Source of the DNA: CAJXII01 sp965242915
Lineage (GTDB): Bacteria; Campylobacterota; Campylobacteria; Campylobacterales; Arcobacteraceae
NCBI GenBank assembly: GCA_965242915.1
Contig: CBDETN010000021.1
Coordinates: 1 to 64,000 of the forward strand
DNA length: 64,000 nucleotides
Direction of reading: 5' to 3'
Part shown: positions 34,563-43,156 of the stretch, piece after piece
Numbering within the stretch: the stretch's first letter is position 1
How the letters are laid out: the number at the start of each line of letters is the position of its first letter
Notes under the pieces: model-generated
What the model was told of the DNA's origin: nothing
What the model saw: only the letters and a program-made list of their open reading frames with translations
The model's database searches: none
Made by a program: the position numbers and the translations under genes

Positions 34563-35552
34563 TTATATTTTAATCTCCCAATACCCACTCTTCAAACTAC
34601 CAACCCTAACTATTTTATTTTCATTTTTAAGTTTTGACATATCTCTTTTTATTGTTTTATCTGTTACACTTAAGATATTTGCTATTTGTAACACTGTTAT
34701 ATTTTTATCTTTTTTGATAAGACTTAGTATTTTATCTAGTCGTTTTAATGGGACATTTTTAGGGACTTTTAAAGGGACATTGTTTTTACTTTCTTTAATA
34801 TAGTCTTTTAATGATTTATTTATAATTTCTAACATAAATTCTATAAAAGGAGTACTTTCACCTATACTTCCTGAATCTTCTAATGCTTTGTAGTAAATTT
34901 TTTGATTATTTCTGACCATACTTTCTATTGGTATATATGCGAAAAAATCTTTAAATGATCTTAGTATTACCGTTTGCCAAAGTCTTCCAATTCTACCATT
35001 TCCATCACTAAAAGGGTGTATAAATTCAAATTCATAATGAAATATACAACTTACTATCACTAGATGTTCATCAGTAGTTTTTAACCAATCAAAAATATAT
35101 CCCATAAGCTGTGGTACAAAATTTGGAGGTGGTGCTACATGCGTTACTCCATCTTTTCCACCAACTCCAACATTATTATTCCTATAATTTCCTGCATTCG
35201 TAAGAAGTTTATCCATTAAAATCTTATGAGCTTTCAATAAATCTTTTTCATTTTTATAATTATACTTGTCCAAATAATCATAAGCTTCTATAGCACCTTT
35301 TACTTCTTCTATTTCTCTCATAGTTCCTAATACAGTTTTACCATTTATAACACTTGTAACTTTAGCTTCATCAAATGTATTTCCCTCAATCTGTAATGTC
35401 CCTGTAATAGATCTAACTCTATTTTTTTTACGAAGCTGTAAGTTACTGTACTTTTTATCTATATATTTAATATCAGATATATGCTCAGATATTTCACTTG
35501 TAAGCTTTAGTATTTTAGAGGTTATAGTATATGGTGGTTTATAGCTACTCAT
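34563..35552 (-). CDS. Fic family protein with C-terminal winged helix
   Basis: A 329-residue Fic-domain protein. The catalytic motif HPFSDGNGRIGR (~residues 175-186) is canonical, so AMP or other nucleotide transfer to a target hydroxyl is expected. An N-terminal TLQIEGN (~residues 53-59) fits the [S/T]xxxE[G/N] inhibitory helix of class II Fic proteins, so the enzyme is probably self-inhibited. A short 12-bp-periodic linker (NVPLKVPKNVPLK) leads to a winged helix ending RVGSLKSGYWEI, like the AlbA_2 proteins nearby. The start overlaps the methyltransferase stop by 8 nt. Its target and role in the restriction operon are unknown. Confidence 0.88.
   Translation of the reverse strand: MSSYKPPYTITSKILKLTSEISEHISDIKYIDKKYSNLQLRKKNRVRSITGTLQIEGNTFDEAKVTSVINGKTVLGTMREIEEVKGAIEAYDYLDKYNYKNEKDLLKAHKILMDKLLTNAGNYRNNNVGVGGKDGVTHVAPPPNFVPQLMGYIFDWLKTTDEHLVIVSCIFHYEFEFIHPFSDGNGRIGRLWQTVILRSFKDFFAYIPIESMVRNNQKIYYKALEDSGSIGESTPFIEFMLEIINKSLKDYIKESKNNVPLKVPKNVPLKRLDKILSLIKKDKNITVLQIANILSVTDKTIKRDMSKLKNENKIVRVGSLKSGYWEIKI
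34750..34785 (-). repeat. Imperfect 12-bp repeats in the Fic linker
   Basis: Three 12-base units beginning GGGAC (34750, 34762, 34774 on the plus strand) encode NVPL/KVPK/NVPL before the winged helix. They are less regular than the repeats in the two AlbA_2 genes. Confidence 0.7.
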
Positions 35553-38505
35553 TAAACATCAACCTTTTAAACTCTTGCTCTATCAACTTAACTTTATAGT
35601 GGTCTTCATCTTTTCTAAGGTTATCTAAGTTGTTATCGCCATTTATGTAGATAGTGTCAAACTCTCTGTCATATACTGACCAATCCATTTTTTTGAAGAA
35701 CTCGTTTAGCTCATCACTACTTTGTCCATCTCTCCAAATGATAAGGATTTTCTCTTTTTTGAGGTTTTGTCCCTCTACTACAAGATAACCTTTTAGTAGC
35801 TCTATTCGTTTTACTACAAGTCCTAAAAGGTAGTTAAATGTTTCTACTAAGTCAATAGTTGTATCTTTTGTTTCTCCAACACTTGAAGTAGCAATTTTAA
35901 GTTTATAATCAAATGGAGTGCTAAATGTATCTATGTTTAGAAGTGAGCCTTGGCTCTCTATATCTAAGGAGTAGTTGAGCATATAATCTTCTTTCGCTTC
36001 ATCATACAAGCCTAAAGCATTTTCTTGCTCTTCTGTCTTTTTGAATTCAAGGTTATTTAGAGTATCTTCATAACTTTCAAGTTTGAAGTATTTGAAGATT
36101 TGAGATATACCATTTTTAGTAGTTGGTTTTCCATCTTTCCAACTGTCTGAGTATATAACTTTTTGTATTCTTGGTTTTGTAACGGTATCAAAATATTCTC
36201 CCATTTCAACTAAAATGTATTTTCTTTTTCCATCATCTTCACGGTTTAAGTTTATCACTGCGTGTCCTGTTGTTCCAGAACCTGCGAAATAGTCTAAAAT
36301 TGTAGAGTTTTTATTTGAACCAATTTGTATAAAGTCATTTATTAAAACTAATGGTTTTGGGTTAGCAAATATTTTATCTCCAAAAATTGCTTTTTGTTCA
36401 GCAGTTCCATTGCCACTGCTATATTCTGGTTTATAGAATATAGATTTTGGTTTTTTTGATGGCATATCGCCTAATTGAGGTCTTTGTTTTTTATAAATTG
36501 AGTATTCAGTATCCTCTCCTACTAAAATTATATTAAATGTTTCAGCATTGACTTTTGATTTTTGCCATCTCCAAGACATTTCTTGCTCATTGGTTATTGG
36601 TAATAATTTAGTATCATTACTATTTAATGGTTCATCATTATCAGTAACATATACTTCATTCTTTGAATTAACAAAAATTGGATAAAAAAGATTTGCTCTT
36701 TTCTCTCTTGGAGCATTACCTCCAGTTGATTTTAGATTAGCACCTTTTTTATAAAAACCGTGTTCATCTTCTTTCCATTCTTGAATCTCATCATCGCTAA
36801 CTGAAAAATGATTAAATATATTTTCACTTTTTTCTTTAGCCACGGCTAAGGTATATTCGTGTGTTCCAGCAAAAGCATACTCATCATTATTACCTTTTAA
36901 GTTCATTATTGTAGGCAAGGTAGCAATAAAATTAAAATTTATTAAACGATATAAGTCTTGAAAATTTTTTAATTCATTATCATCAATACTGCTAAATATC
37001 ACACCTTTATTGCTCATTAGTTCTTTAGCATAAGCCAACCTATCATACATAAAGCTTAACCAAGAACTATGTTGATAACTATCATTATATAAAAAACCAT
37101 CATTTCCAGTATTATAAGGTGGGTCTATATATACAGTTTTTATTTGCTCTTTATATCTATCTTGAAGAAGATTTAATGCTCCAAAATTTTCACTATTGAT
37201 AAGCACTCCATCTATATCTTCATCAAGGTTATCAAACTCACTTAGAAGCTTATATTTGAACTTCATATCAAAAAACTTAGTGTCTAAAAGTAAATACTTT
37301 TCTTCTTTTAAGTAATCAACACTTTGAACATCTATATCAAAAAGCTCTTTCCACTCTGCTTTTTGCTCATTACAAGTAAATATCTCTTCATAGTAATCTT
37401 CATCTATCTTATCAAGAGTAATACAGTAGTTAGTCTCTATGATAAATTTTTTCTTCTCCCATAGTTTCTTTTGAAGTTCTTCAAGTTGAGTTAAAAAATC
37501 TATAATTTTCTGAGATACTTCTTTGAAGATTTTAATCTTACCCATAACCTCTTCATACTTGATAGGACTATCCATAATATCATCTAAAAATAGTATCTCA
37601 TTTTTGATATAGAAGTCTAGTTCTCGTGCCATAAAACCACCCAAATCTTTATGAATAAAGTAGTCAAAAGAGTTTCTACTTGTATAGCTTTTTAAGTGCT
37701 TTTCAAAGATAGTTCTTTTTTTATTTATCTGTGTTGGTGCTAAAGTGTTTAGTGCTGTTATAAACTCTAAATCTTCAACACTCTCAAGTGCTTTAGCTAT
37801 TGCTTTTTCATTTAGCTTGTCTTGGTTCTCTTTACCTATGGCTTTATACTCAAAGTTTATATATAACTCATCATCTATCACTTCACAAGGATTATCCTCT
37901 AAGATTACAAATCTTCTATCTTTATCGCTTGTAGCTTTGTTGTTATTACTCTCTGTTTCAGCATCACTAAGCTTTAGGTGTATTACTTTGTCATTTACAG
38001 TAAAAGTATAATCTCTAAAATACTCTCCACTTTTTATATAGTATTGGTCGCTATTTGCCCAGTGAAGCTTTACCTCTTCTCCCTCGTAAGGTATGGCATA
38101 AGTATCTTTTTTGTATCTTCTAAGACTTACAAAATCCCCATCTTTATAGTATCGCTTAAAGAAGTTAGCTAAGTGAGAAAATACTTCATTTTCAAGGTTT
38201 GAAGAAGTTGTTGTTGAAGATAAACTATCTTTTAAATCTTGAACTTTAGGACTATCATCAGCATTCATACCAGCATTTGTTAAAGTTTTAATAAGCTCAT
38301 CTAACTCTTTTTGAACGGCACTGTTATCGTTTGAACTAAAAGCACTTGCTACACTTGATAAAAGGTCTTTATCTAAGAACTCATTTATCTCTTTACTCTT
38401 AGTGTTCATAATACGGTAGATACCAAAGTCTAAATCACTTTGGTCAAGTTGGAATATTTCATTTAATATTTTTAGTAATTTCTTTTGATTTTCAGTTTTT
38501 GCCAT
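35545..38505 (-). CDS. Large site-specific DNA methyltransferase, type III Mod-like (beta class)
   Basis: A 986-residue DNA methyltransferase with a ~430-residue N-terminal extension before the catalytic part. YIDPPYNTGNDGFLY (motif IV, ~residue 460) precedes DYFAGSGTTGH (motif I, ~738), the beta-class order. The segment between them should hold the recognition domain. It is much longer than the island 1 Mod (635), so the two are only distant relatives. The gene starts directly after the SNF2 gene (no gap) and overlaps fic by 8 nt. No lesion is visible, so it may still methylate even though the Res partner is broken. Confidence 0.85.
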   Translation of the reverse strand: MAKTENQKKLLKILNEIFQLDQSDLDFGIYRIMNTKSKEINEFLDKDLLSSVASAFSSNDNSAVQKELDELIKTLTNAGMNADDSPKVQDLKDSLSSTTTSSNLENEVFSHLANFFKRYYKDGDFVSLRRYKKDTYAIPYEGEEVKLHWANSDQYYIKSGEYFRDYTFTVNDKVIHLKLSDAETESNNNKATSDKDRRFVILEDNPCEVIDDELYINFEYKAIGKENQDKLNEKAIAKALESVEDLEFITALNTLAPTQINKKRTIFEKHLKSYTSRNSFDYFIHKDLGGFMARELDFYIKNEILFLDDIMDSPIKYEEVMGKIKIFKEVSQKIIDFLTQLEELQKKLWEKKKFIIETNYCITLDKIDEDYYEEIFTCNEQKAEWKELFDIDVQSVDYLKEEKYLLLDTKFFDMKFKYKLLSEFDNLDEDIDGVLINSENFGALNLLQDRYKEQIKTVYIDPPYNTGNDGFLYNDSYQHSSWLSFMYDRLAYAKELMSNKGVIFSSIDDNELKNFQDLYRLINFNFIATLPTIMNLKGNNDEYAFAGTHEYTLAVAKEKSENIFNHFSVSDDEIQEWKEDEHGFYKKGANLKSTGGNAPREKRANLFYPIFVNSKNEVYVTDNDEPLNSNDTKLLPITNEQEMSWRWQKSKVNAETFNIILVGEDTEYSIYKKQRPQLGDMPSKKPKSIFYKPEYSSGNGTAEQKAIFGDKIFANPKPLVLINDFIQIGSNKNSTILDYFAGSGTTGHAVINLNREDDGKRKYILVEMGEYFDTVTKPRIQKVIYSDSWKDGKPTTKNGISQIFKYFKLESYEDTLNNLEFKKTEEQENALGLYDEAKEDYMLNYSLDIESQGSLLNIDTFSTPFDYKLKIATSSVGETKDTTIDLVETFNYLLGLVVKRIELLKGYLVVEGQNLKKEKILIIWRDGQSSDELNEFFKKMDWSVYDREFDTIYINGDNNLDNLRKDEDHYKVKLIEQEFKRLMFNE

Positions 38506-41265
38506 CTATATAATCTCCCATTGTATTGTAAATAATTCATTAGTTGTAATCGTTTGCTCTTTTGCTTTTTTTAGTTCTTCTATCAACTCATCCCTTTGTT
38601 CTTCAATCTCTTCTTCAATATCAAAAATCTCTCGCTGACACTTTCTTCTTTTCTTCTCTTGTGCTTTTATCTGAAGCTGTATATCTGTTTGTTCTGATAT
38701 GTTTTGGGTAGTTAATGCTTGGCGATTAAGCTCTTTGATTTTAGCTTTTGTATCTTTTAACTCTTTTTCAATACTTGCTAATTTATCCTCAGCCCACTTA
38801 TGAAGTTTTGAACTTTGATTTATAAAGTGAAATTGATTTGTAGCTTCATTTTCTTTTAGGATTATATCTTTTTGCTTGAGGTATTCATACTCTAATTTTT
38901 CAGTGTCATTAGTATCAATATTTACTTTGGTGTTTAGTGTTGCTTCAAGAGATAATAGCTTTGTAGCTACTTCTTCATTTAGTAGTTTATAATCGCTTGT
39001 AAGAGCTGTAATGATTACATACTCTTCTAAATCATAAGATTGTATAGATACTTTAGTAGCTTTTAGAAAACCTCTTTTACCTTTGTAGTGATTAAGAACA
39101 GATATTTTGTATTTGTTGTGTGTAAGGTCAAAGATAAGTTTAGTTTGTTTTAACTCTCTTTGTCTGGCTTTATCAATGACTTCTTCTCCAAGTGAGCTAT
39201 TTAGTCTATAAGTGTGAGCATTTTGATTTGGATTTGTTTTTGAAGCTGATATAAGTTGATAGTGATTACCTTGATACTCAAACTCTTTTTTGTCATCATC
39301 AAATATAGCTGTATCATTTAACTCTGCTTTTGTAATATCCCAGAATACACTTGAAAATCTATCTACTGTTTCATTACTTCTAAGCTCTGTATCTTTGAGC
39401 CTTAGATGAACATCTTCATCAAAGTTATCTAAGAGTGATTGTCTTGTTTTAATAGTCGTCTCTTTTATCCGATCACTAAATTCTTCTTGTAAGTTATTAA
39501 ATGCTTCTTCTATCGCTTTATCATCTCTACAAGTTTGGTATATGTCAAGTATTCGTTTCTCAAAATCAACACCACTCTCTATACTTCCAAGCACTTCATC
39601 AGAAGCACCAAATACACCCTCAAATAGCTTGAACTTAGTTGATAGTAGTTCATATACTCGTCTATCAGCAGCATTCTTTTTATTTAAGAAGTTTATAACC
39701 ACTACATCAAACTTTTGCCCATATCTATGAACTCTACCAATTCTTTGCTCTATTCGTTGAGGGTTCCAAGGTAGGTCATAGTTGATAAGCATATTACAAA
39801 ACTGTAAGTTTATACCCTCGCTTCCTGCTTCAGTCGCTATCATAATAGAAGCTTCATCTCTAAAGAAATCTACTATCGCTTGTTTCATATCGGCACTTTT
39901 TGAACCACTGGCTCTATCGCTACCTTTGTGCTTTTCTAACCAAGCTTTATAAATCTCTTTTGATTTAGGGTCTGTATTTGTTCCATTGAATAATACAACT
40001 TTATCTTCAAATCCATTAGCACTAAGATAGTCAAATAAAAACTGTTGAGTTCTTCTACTCTCTGTAAAGATAATAGCCTTTTGGTCTTTTACCCCTAACT
40101 TGTCTTGAGCTTCAAAACCTTTAGTCAAAGCACTCATAAGAGATTTTGCTTTAGTGTCTATCTCTATGCTTTTTGCTAACTCTATAAATGTTTCAAGCTC
40201 TCCTATCTCTTTTTCAATAGCTTCAATATCATCATCTAATAATCTAACTTCTTGAAATGGTATATCTGTTGGCGTATCGTTTTCTTCTTCAAGATAATCT
40301 TCTATTAGCTCATCTTCATCATCAATTATAAGTTCTAAATCTTCTTGAGTTATTCTTTTCTCAACTACCATTTTTTTAAGTCGCTTGATAAGTGTTGCCA
40401 GAGTTCCCATTATGGCAGTTGTAGATGAAGCAAGTAGTTTTCTTACAACTAAAGTGATAAGTATTCTTTGTGCTTTAGGGATAGAAAATAAATCTTCATT
40501 TAGCATAAAATCAGAGATTAAATCATAAAGAGCAAGTTCCTCTGTTGACGGTGTAAATTCTTCAACTATTGGAATTCTTTTAGTGTAGTTAATATACTCA
40601 ACTACATTTTTTCTAAGAGTTCTTTTTATTATTGGTTTTAGTCTCTCTTTAAGGTCGTTCATGTCACTTGTAGTTAAAGATGAAGCAGAAAATTGTTTGG
40701 AAAATGTCTTCTTATCTCCAAATACAAAATCATCTATAACACTTACAAGACCAAAGATTTCAAGTAAAGAGTTTTGAAGTGGTGTAGCAGTAAGTAAAAT
40801 CTTTTTAGTATCTCTTAGAGCATTAGCAATAGCAAATGACATTTTTGCTTTTTCGCCTTTGTGATAGTTTCTCATTTTGTGAGCTTCATCAATTACTGAT
40901 AATTGAAAATCAGCTAAAAACATCGCTTCACTATGTCTTGAAGCAAACTGATAAGAAGTGATAACTATTTTACCTTTTTGCTCAAACGGATTTTTATTAC
41001 CTCTTTTGACTTCTTCTTTGTAGCTCTTACCATCTAAAATAAAGCTATCTAAAAAGAACTTCTCTTTTAGCTCCATAGACCACTGCTTTCTAAGACTTGA
41101 TGGTGCTATGATAAGTATCTTTCTTTTTCTCTCACTCCAATACTGAGTAAGAACAAGACCAGCTTCAATAGTTTTACCAAGACCCACTTCATCGGCTAAT
41201 ATAACACCACTTGATAAAGGCGACTTAAAAGCAAATAGAGCTGCTTCAACTTGATGAGGGTTCAA
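38506..41265 (-). CDS. SNF2/RapA-type helicase of island 2
   Basis: From the first standard start (TTG, 41265) the product has 919 residues: ADEVGLGKTIEAG (~24-36), DEAHKM (~127), LTATPLQNS, and the C-terminal helicase block TEAGSEGINLQF..IEQRIGRVHRYGQ (~478-517), followed by a long C-terminal coiled coil (~residues 810-900). Family members I recall carry about 35 further residues before LNPHQVEAALFAF, and matching sequence (NFTQYHSKYYAEILTL.. ) does continue upstream to an ATC codon at 41374-41376, 7 nt after AAGGA. No ATG, GTG or TTG exists there before a stop at 41401. So either ATC is used or the original start was lost. Confidence 0.82.
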   Translation of the reverse strand: MNPHQVEAALFAFKSPLSSGVILADEVGLGKTIEAGLVLTQYWSERKRKILIIAPSSLRKQWSMELKEKFFLDSFILDGKSYKEEVKRGNKNPFEQKGKIVITSYQFASRHSEAMFLADFQLSVIDEAHKMRNYHKGEKAKMSFAIANALRDTKKILLTATPLQNSLLEIFGLVSVIDDFVFGDKKTFSKQFSASSLTTSDMNDLKERLKPIIKRTLRKNVVEYINYTKRIPIVEEFTPSTEELALYDLISDFMLNEDLFSIPKAQRILITLVVRKLLASSTTAIMGTLATLIKRLKKMVVEKRITQEDLELIIDDEDELIEDYLEEENDTPTDIPFQEVRLLDDDIEAIEKEIGELETFIELAKSIEIDTKAKSLMSALTKGFEAQDKLGVKDQKAIIFTESRRTQQFLFDYLSANGFEDKVVLFNGTNTDPKSKEIYKAWLEKHKGSDRASGSKSADMKQAIVDFFRDEASIMIATEAGSEGINLQFCNMLINYDLPWNPQRIEQRIGRVHRYGQKFDVVVINFLNKKNAADRRVYELLSTKFKLFEGVFGASDEVLGSIESGVDFEKRILDIYQTCRDDKAIEEAFNNLQEEFSDRIKETTIKTRQSLLDNFDEDVHLRLKDTELRSNETVDRFSSVFWDITKAELNDTAIFDDDKKEFEYQGNHYQLISASKTNPNQNAHTYRLNSSLGEEVIDKARQRELKQTKLIFDLTHNKYKISVLNHYKGKRGFLKATKVSIQSYDLEEYVIITALTSDYKLLNEEVATKLLSLEATLNTKVNIDTNDTEKLEYEYLKQKDIILKENEATNQFHFINQSSKLHKWAEDKLASIEKELKDTKAKIKELNRQALTTQNISEQTDIQLQIKAQEKKRRKCQREIFDIEEEIEEQRDELIEELKKAKEQTITTNELFTIQWEII

Positions 41266-41376
41266 GTCTATCTGAGCATTAAAGATTGACTGAGATAATC
41301 TATCAATAGAATTAGCACTGTTTTGAAGTGTTAATATTTCAGCATAATATTTTGAGTGGTATTGTGTGAAGTTGAT

Positions 41377-41467
41377 ACTATTATCCTTGATTATTTTATA
41401 TTAGATATTTTAGCTAAATAATATTATTGTTCGAATTAATTAATTAATTTTATTTTTCAGCAATTCT
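41377..41467. other. Right boundary of island 2
   Basis: AT-rich junction between the SNF2 gene and the aroE fragment. It contains CCTTGATTA (41385-41393), a 9-mer also present at 28111-28119 just inside the other end of the island, and TTAATTAATTAAT (41444-41456). No integrase gene or tRNA is seen at either boundary. Confidence 0.4.
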
Positions 41468-42161
41468 AACTGAAAATCATTTAGAAGATAGAAATGAACT
41501 TAAACAAAACTTTTTAGCCAATGAAATCGCCGGAGCAAATATAACAGTACCTCATAAAGAAGATGCTTTTAGACTTGCTGATGAAGTTCGTGGATTAGCT
41601 AAATAGATAGGGGCGGTTAATACTTATATAAATGAAAATGGACAAGTAATCGCATACAATACAGATGCACCTGGGTTTATGATGGCTATTGAAGAGTTTG
41701 GAGATATAAAGTCCGCTTTAATTTTAGGAGCAGGAGGAACTGCAAAAGCAATCGCGGTAGCATTTAAAGGTACTTCAATCGATACAACAGTGATAAATAG
41801 GAGTGAAGGAAGATTAGAATTCTTTAAAAAATTATGTTGTAAAATATATAATTGGGATAGCTTTGTATGTAGTGAATATGATTTAGTAGTGAACTCTACA
41901 AGTGCTGGATTAAAAGATGACAACTACCCTGCTCCTAAAGAAATATTAGAAAATATTTTAGAGAATTCAACTTATGCCATTGATTGTATTTATGGAAAAA
42001 TGACACTATTTTTAACTTTTGCCAACGAAAAAGGACTTAAATATAAAGATGGCGAAGATATGCTTTTATATCAAGGTGTTATTGCTTTTGAACTATTTAC
42101 AGGCTATAAAGCCGATGAACAAACAATTGAAGCTATGCAACAAGGTTTAAAATATAAATAA
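41468..42161 (+). pseudogene. aroE: Truncated, diverged second copy of aroE
   Basis: Matches 27397-28083 of the intact aroE over ~690 bp at roughly 90% identity by eye, with no overall loss of frame. It lacks the first ~34 codons and has a TAG at 41604-41606 where the intact gene has GAG. A 160-codon frame (41679-42161) remains. Many differences are third-codon changes, which suggests divergence while functional, i.e. the two copies come from different lineages rather than a recent tandem duplication. Confidence 0.9.
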
Positions 42162-42303
42162 TATTTATTTATTTCTAGCCTATTTCTATCTATGAATAAT
42201 AAAATTAAAGATATACTTTAATTAATTTTTACTGTAAGTTACTGTAAAAAAAGTATGGAATTTTAGATATAATAAATTTATAATTAAAAGGTCAGGATAA
42301 ATA

Positions 42304-42717
42304 TTGAGTACATACTCTGAAAAACTAGCTAAATTAAAAAGAGAAATTGCAGCAATTAGCAATAAAAAAAGTAAAAAGTTTAAACCGTACCAAAAACAAA
42401 TGATTAAATTCATTCATAGAGAAATAGCTAAAGTAGAATTTGAACTTCAGGGCAAAACTATTGTTTTGGAAATGGGTGATGACAATAAAGGTTTTAGACA
42501 TATACTAGAAGAGCATTATAAACTACATGACCTTGAAACAATGGATATTTTAAACCTACCAATTATGTTCAAAAATGCAATTAAATTAGTAAATCATGGG
42601 GTATCAAATACGGCTCTAACTGTTTATAGAAGACTTCAAAACCAAAAAGAACATAGACTAGTAATAAATGAAATAACTGATGATAAATTAGTAGTAACAG
42701 CTTACAGAAAAGTTTAA
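42304..42717 (+). CDS. Small protein resembling BECR-fold (PBECR) nuclease domains
   Basis: A 137-residue protein starting at TTG 42304 after AAAAGGTCAGGAT. The N-terminal third is a basic helix (KLAKLKREIAAISNKKSKKFK). The remainder has KGFRHILEEHYK (~residues 62-73), a central hydrophobic helix and the ending TVYRRLQNQKEHRLVINEITDDKLVVTAYRKV, a pattern I associate with phage-type Barnase-EndoU-ColicinE5/RelE-like nucleases (His in the RHILEEH region, strands ending in TxYRK). If correct it is a candidate RNase toxin. No antitoxin gene is adjacent; a structured sequence follows within 5 bases. Family assignment is from memory of patterns and uncertain. Confidence 0.45.
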   Translation: MSTYSEKLAKLKREIAAISNKKSKKFKPYQKQMIKFIHREIAKVEFELQGKTIVLEMGDDNKGFRHILEEHYKLHDLETMDILNLPIMFKNAIKLVNHGVSNTALTVYRRLQNQKEHRLVINEITDDKLVVTAYRKV

Positions 42718-42720
42718 AAA

Positions 42721-42836
42721 ATTGGAAGCGAGACGATAGCAGTTAAAAACCATCTAGGGCTAACATGATAAACCATGTACTGGTCGTAATCCCACTTCAC
42801 TTCTACTGAAGACGTTTCCGTCACAAAATATACCAA
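42721..42836 (-). ncRNA. Candidate structured RNA of unknown class
   Basis: A GC-richer, hairpin-dense segment. Read on the minus strand it contains GACG-GAAA-CGTC (a GNRA-type tetraloop stem), then CTTCA..TGAAG, then ACATG-GTTTAT-CATGT, and is unlike the surrounding AT-rich DNA. The plus strand would form the same stems without the GNRA loop. No promoter or coding frame explains it. Strand, ends and function are unproven; it could also be a fragment of a mobile element end. Confidence 0.4.
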
Positions 42837-43156
42837 AACAATATACTTTGCGATAGAAACATTATATAGAAGTTATAGTGGTATTATATTATAACCAATG
42901 ATAAATGTCAAGTCATTTGACTTGTCATTATATAACTATATACTTCTTATATTAAATAAATGATTATTAAATAATAATTCATCTAATTTACTTTTAGCTA
43001 CTTCTTCATTCTTATAAGCTTCAATAGTATCTTCCATGTTCTCATTTTTACCCTTATTTATTTTTATTTTAACTTAGAATTGTTTAAATTCTGAGTATTA
43101 ATTTAGGTTACCACTCCACATTTAGTAGTATTTCTCTTTTTTTAACAAGTTGTGGT
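42837..43156. other. Intergenic region with palindromes
   Basis: It contains CAAGTCA-TT-TGACTTG (42909-42924) and GTTATA..TATAAC just before it. On the minus strand a short frame (about 43038-42937, MEDTIEAYKNEEVAKSKLDE.. 33 residues) exists but has no supporting context. The last ~20 bases carry sequence that fuses with the IS256 remnant. Nothing else was recognised. Confidence 0.4.

Noticed and set aside
28136..41265. Island 2 as BREX or a type I restriction system
   Set aside because: No PglZ, BrxL or BrxC-like protein and no HsdS specificity subunit; the methyltransferase has beta-class motif order.
8825..41265. The two restriction clusters as a recent duplication
   Set aside because: Corresponding proteins differ greatly in length and motif wording (DEPQ vs DEGH, 635 vs 986 residue Mod), and gene orientation and accessories differ.
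42304..42717. Assigning the 42304 protein firmly as a type III toxin
   Set aside because: Only a weak pattern match to BECR-type domains, and no upstream antitoxin repeat array.
42937..43038. 33-codon minus-strand frame (MEDTIEAYK..) as an antitoxin gene
   Set aside because: Too short, no ribosome site and no adjacent gene in the same direction; cannot be told from chance.
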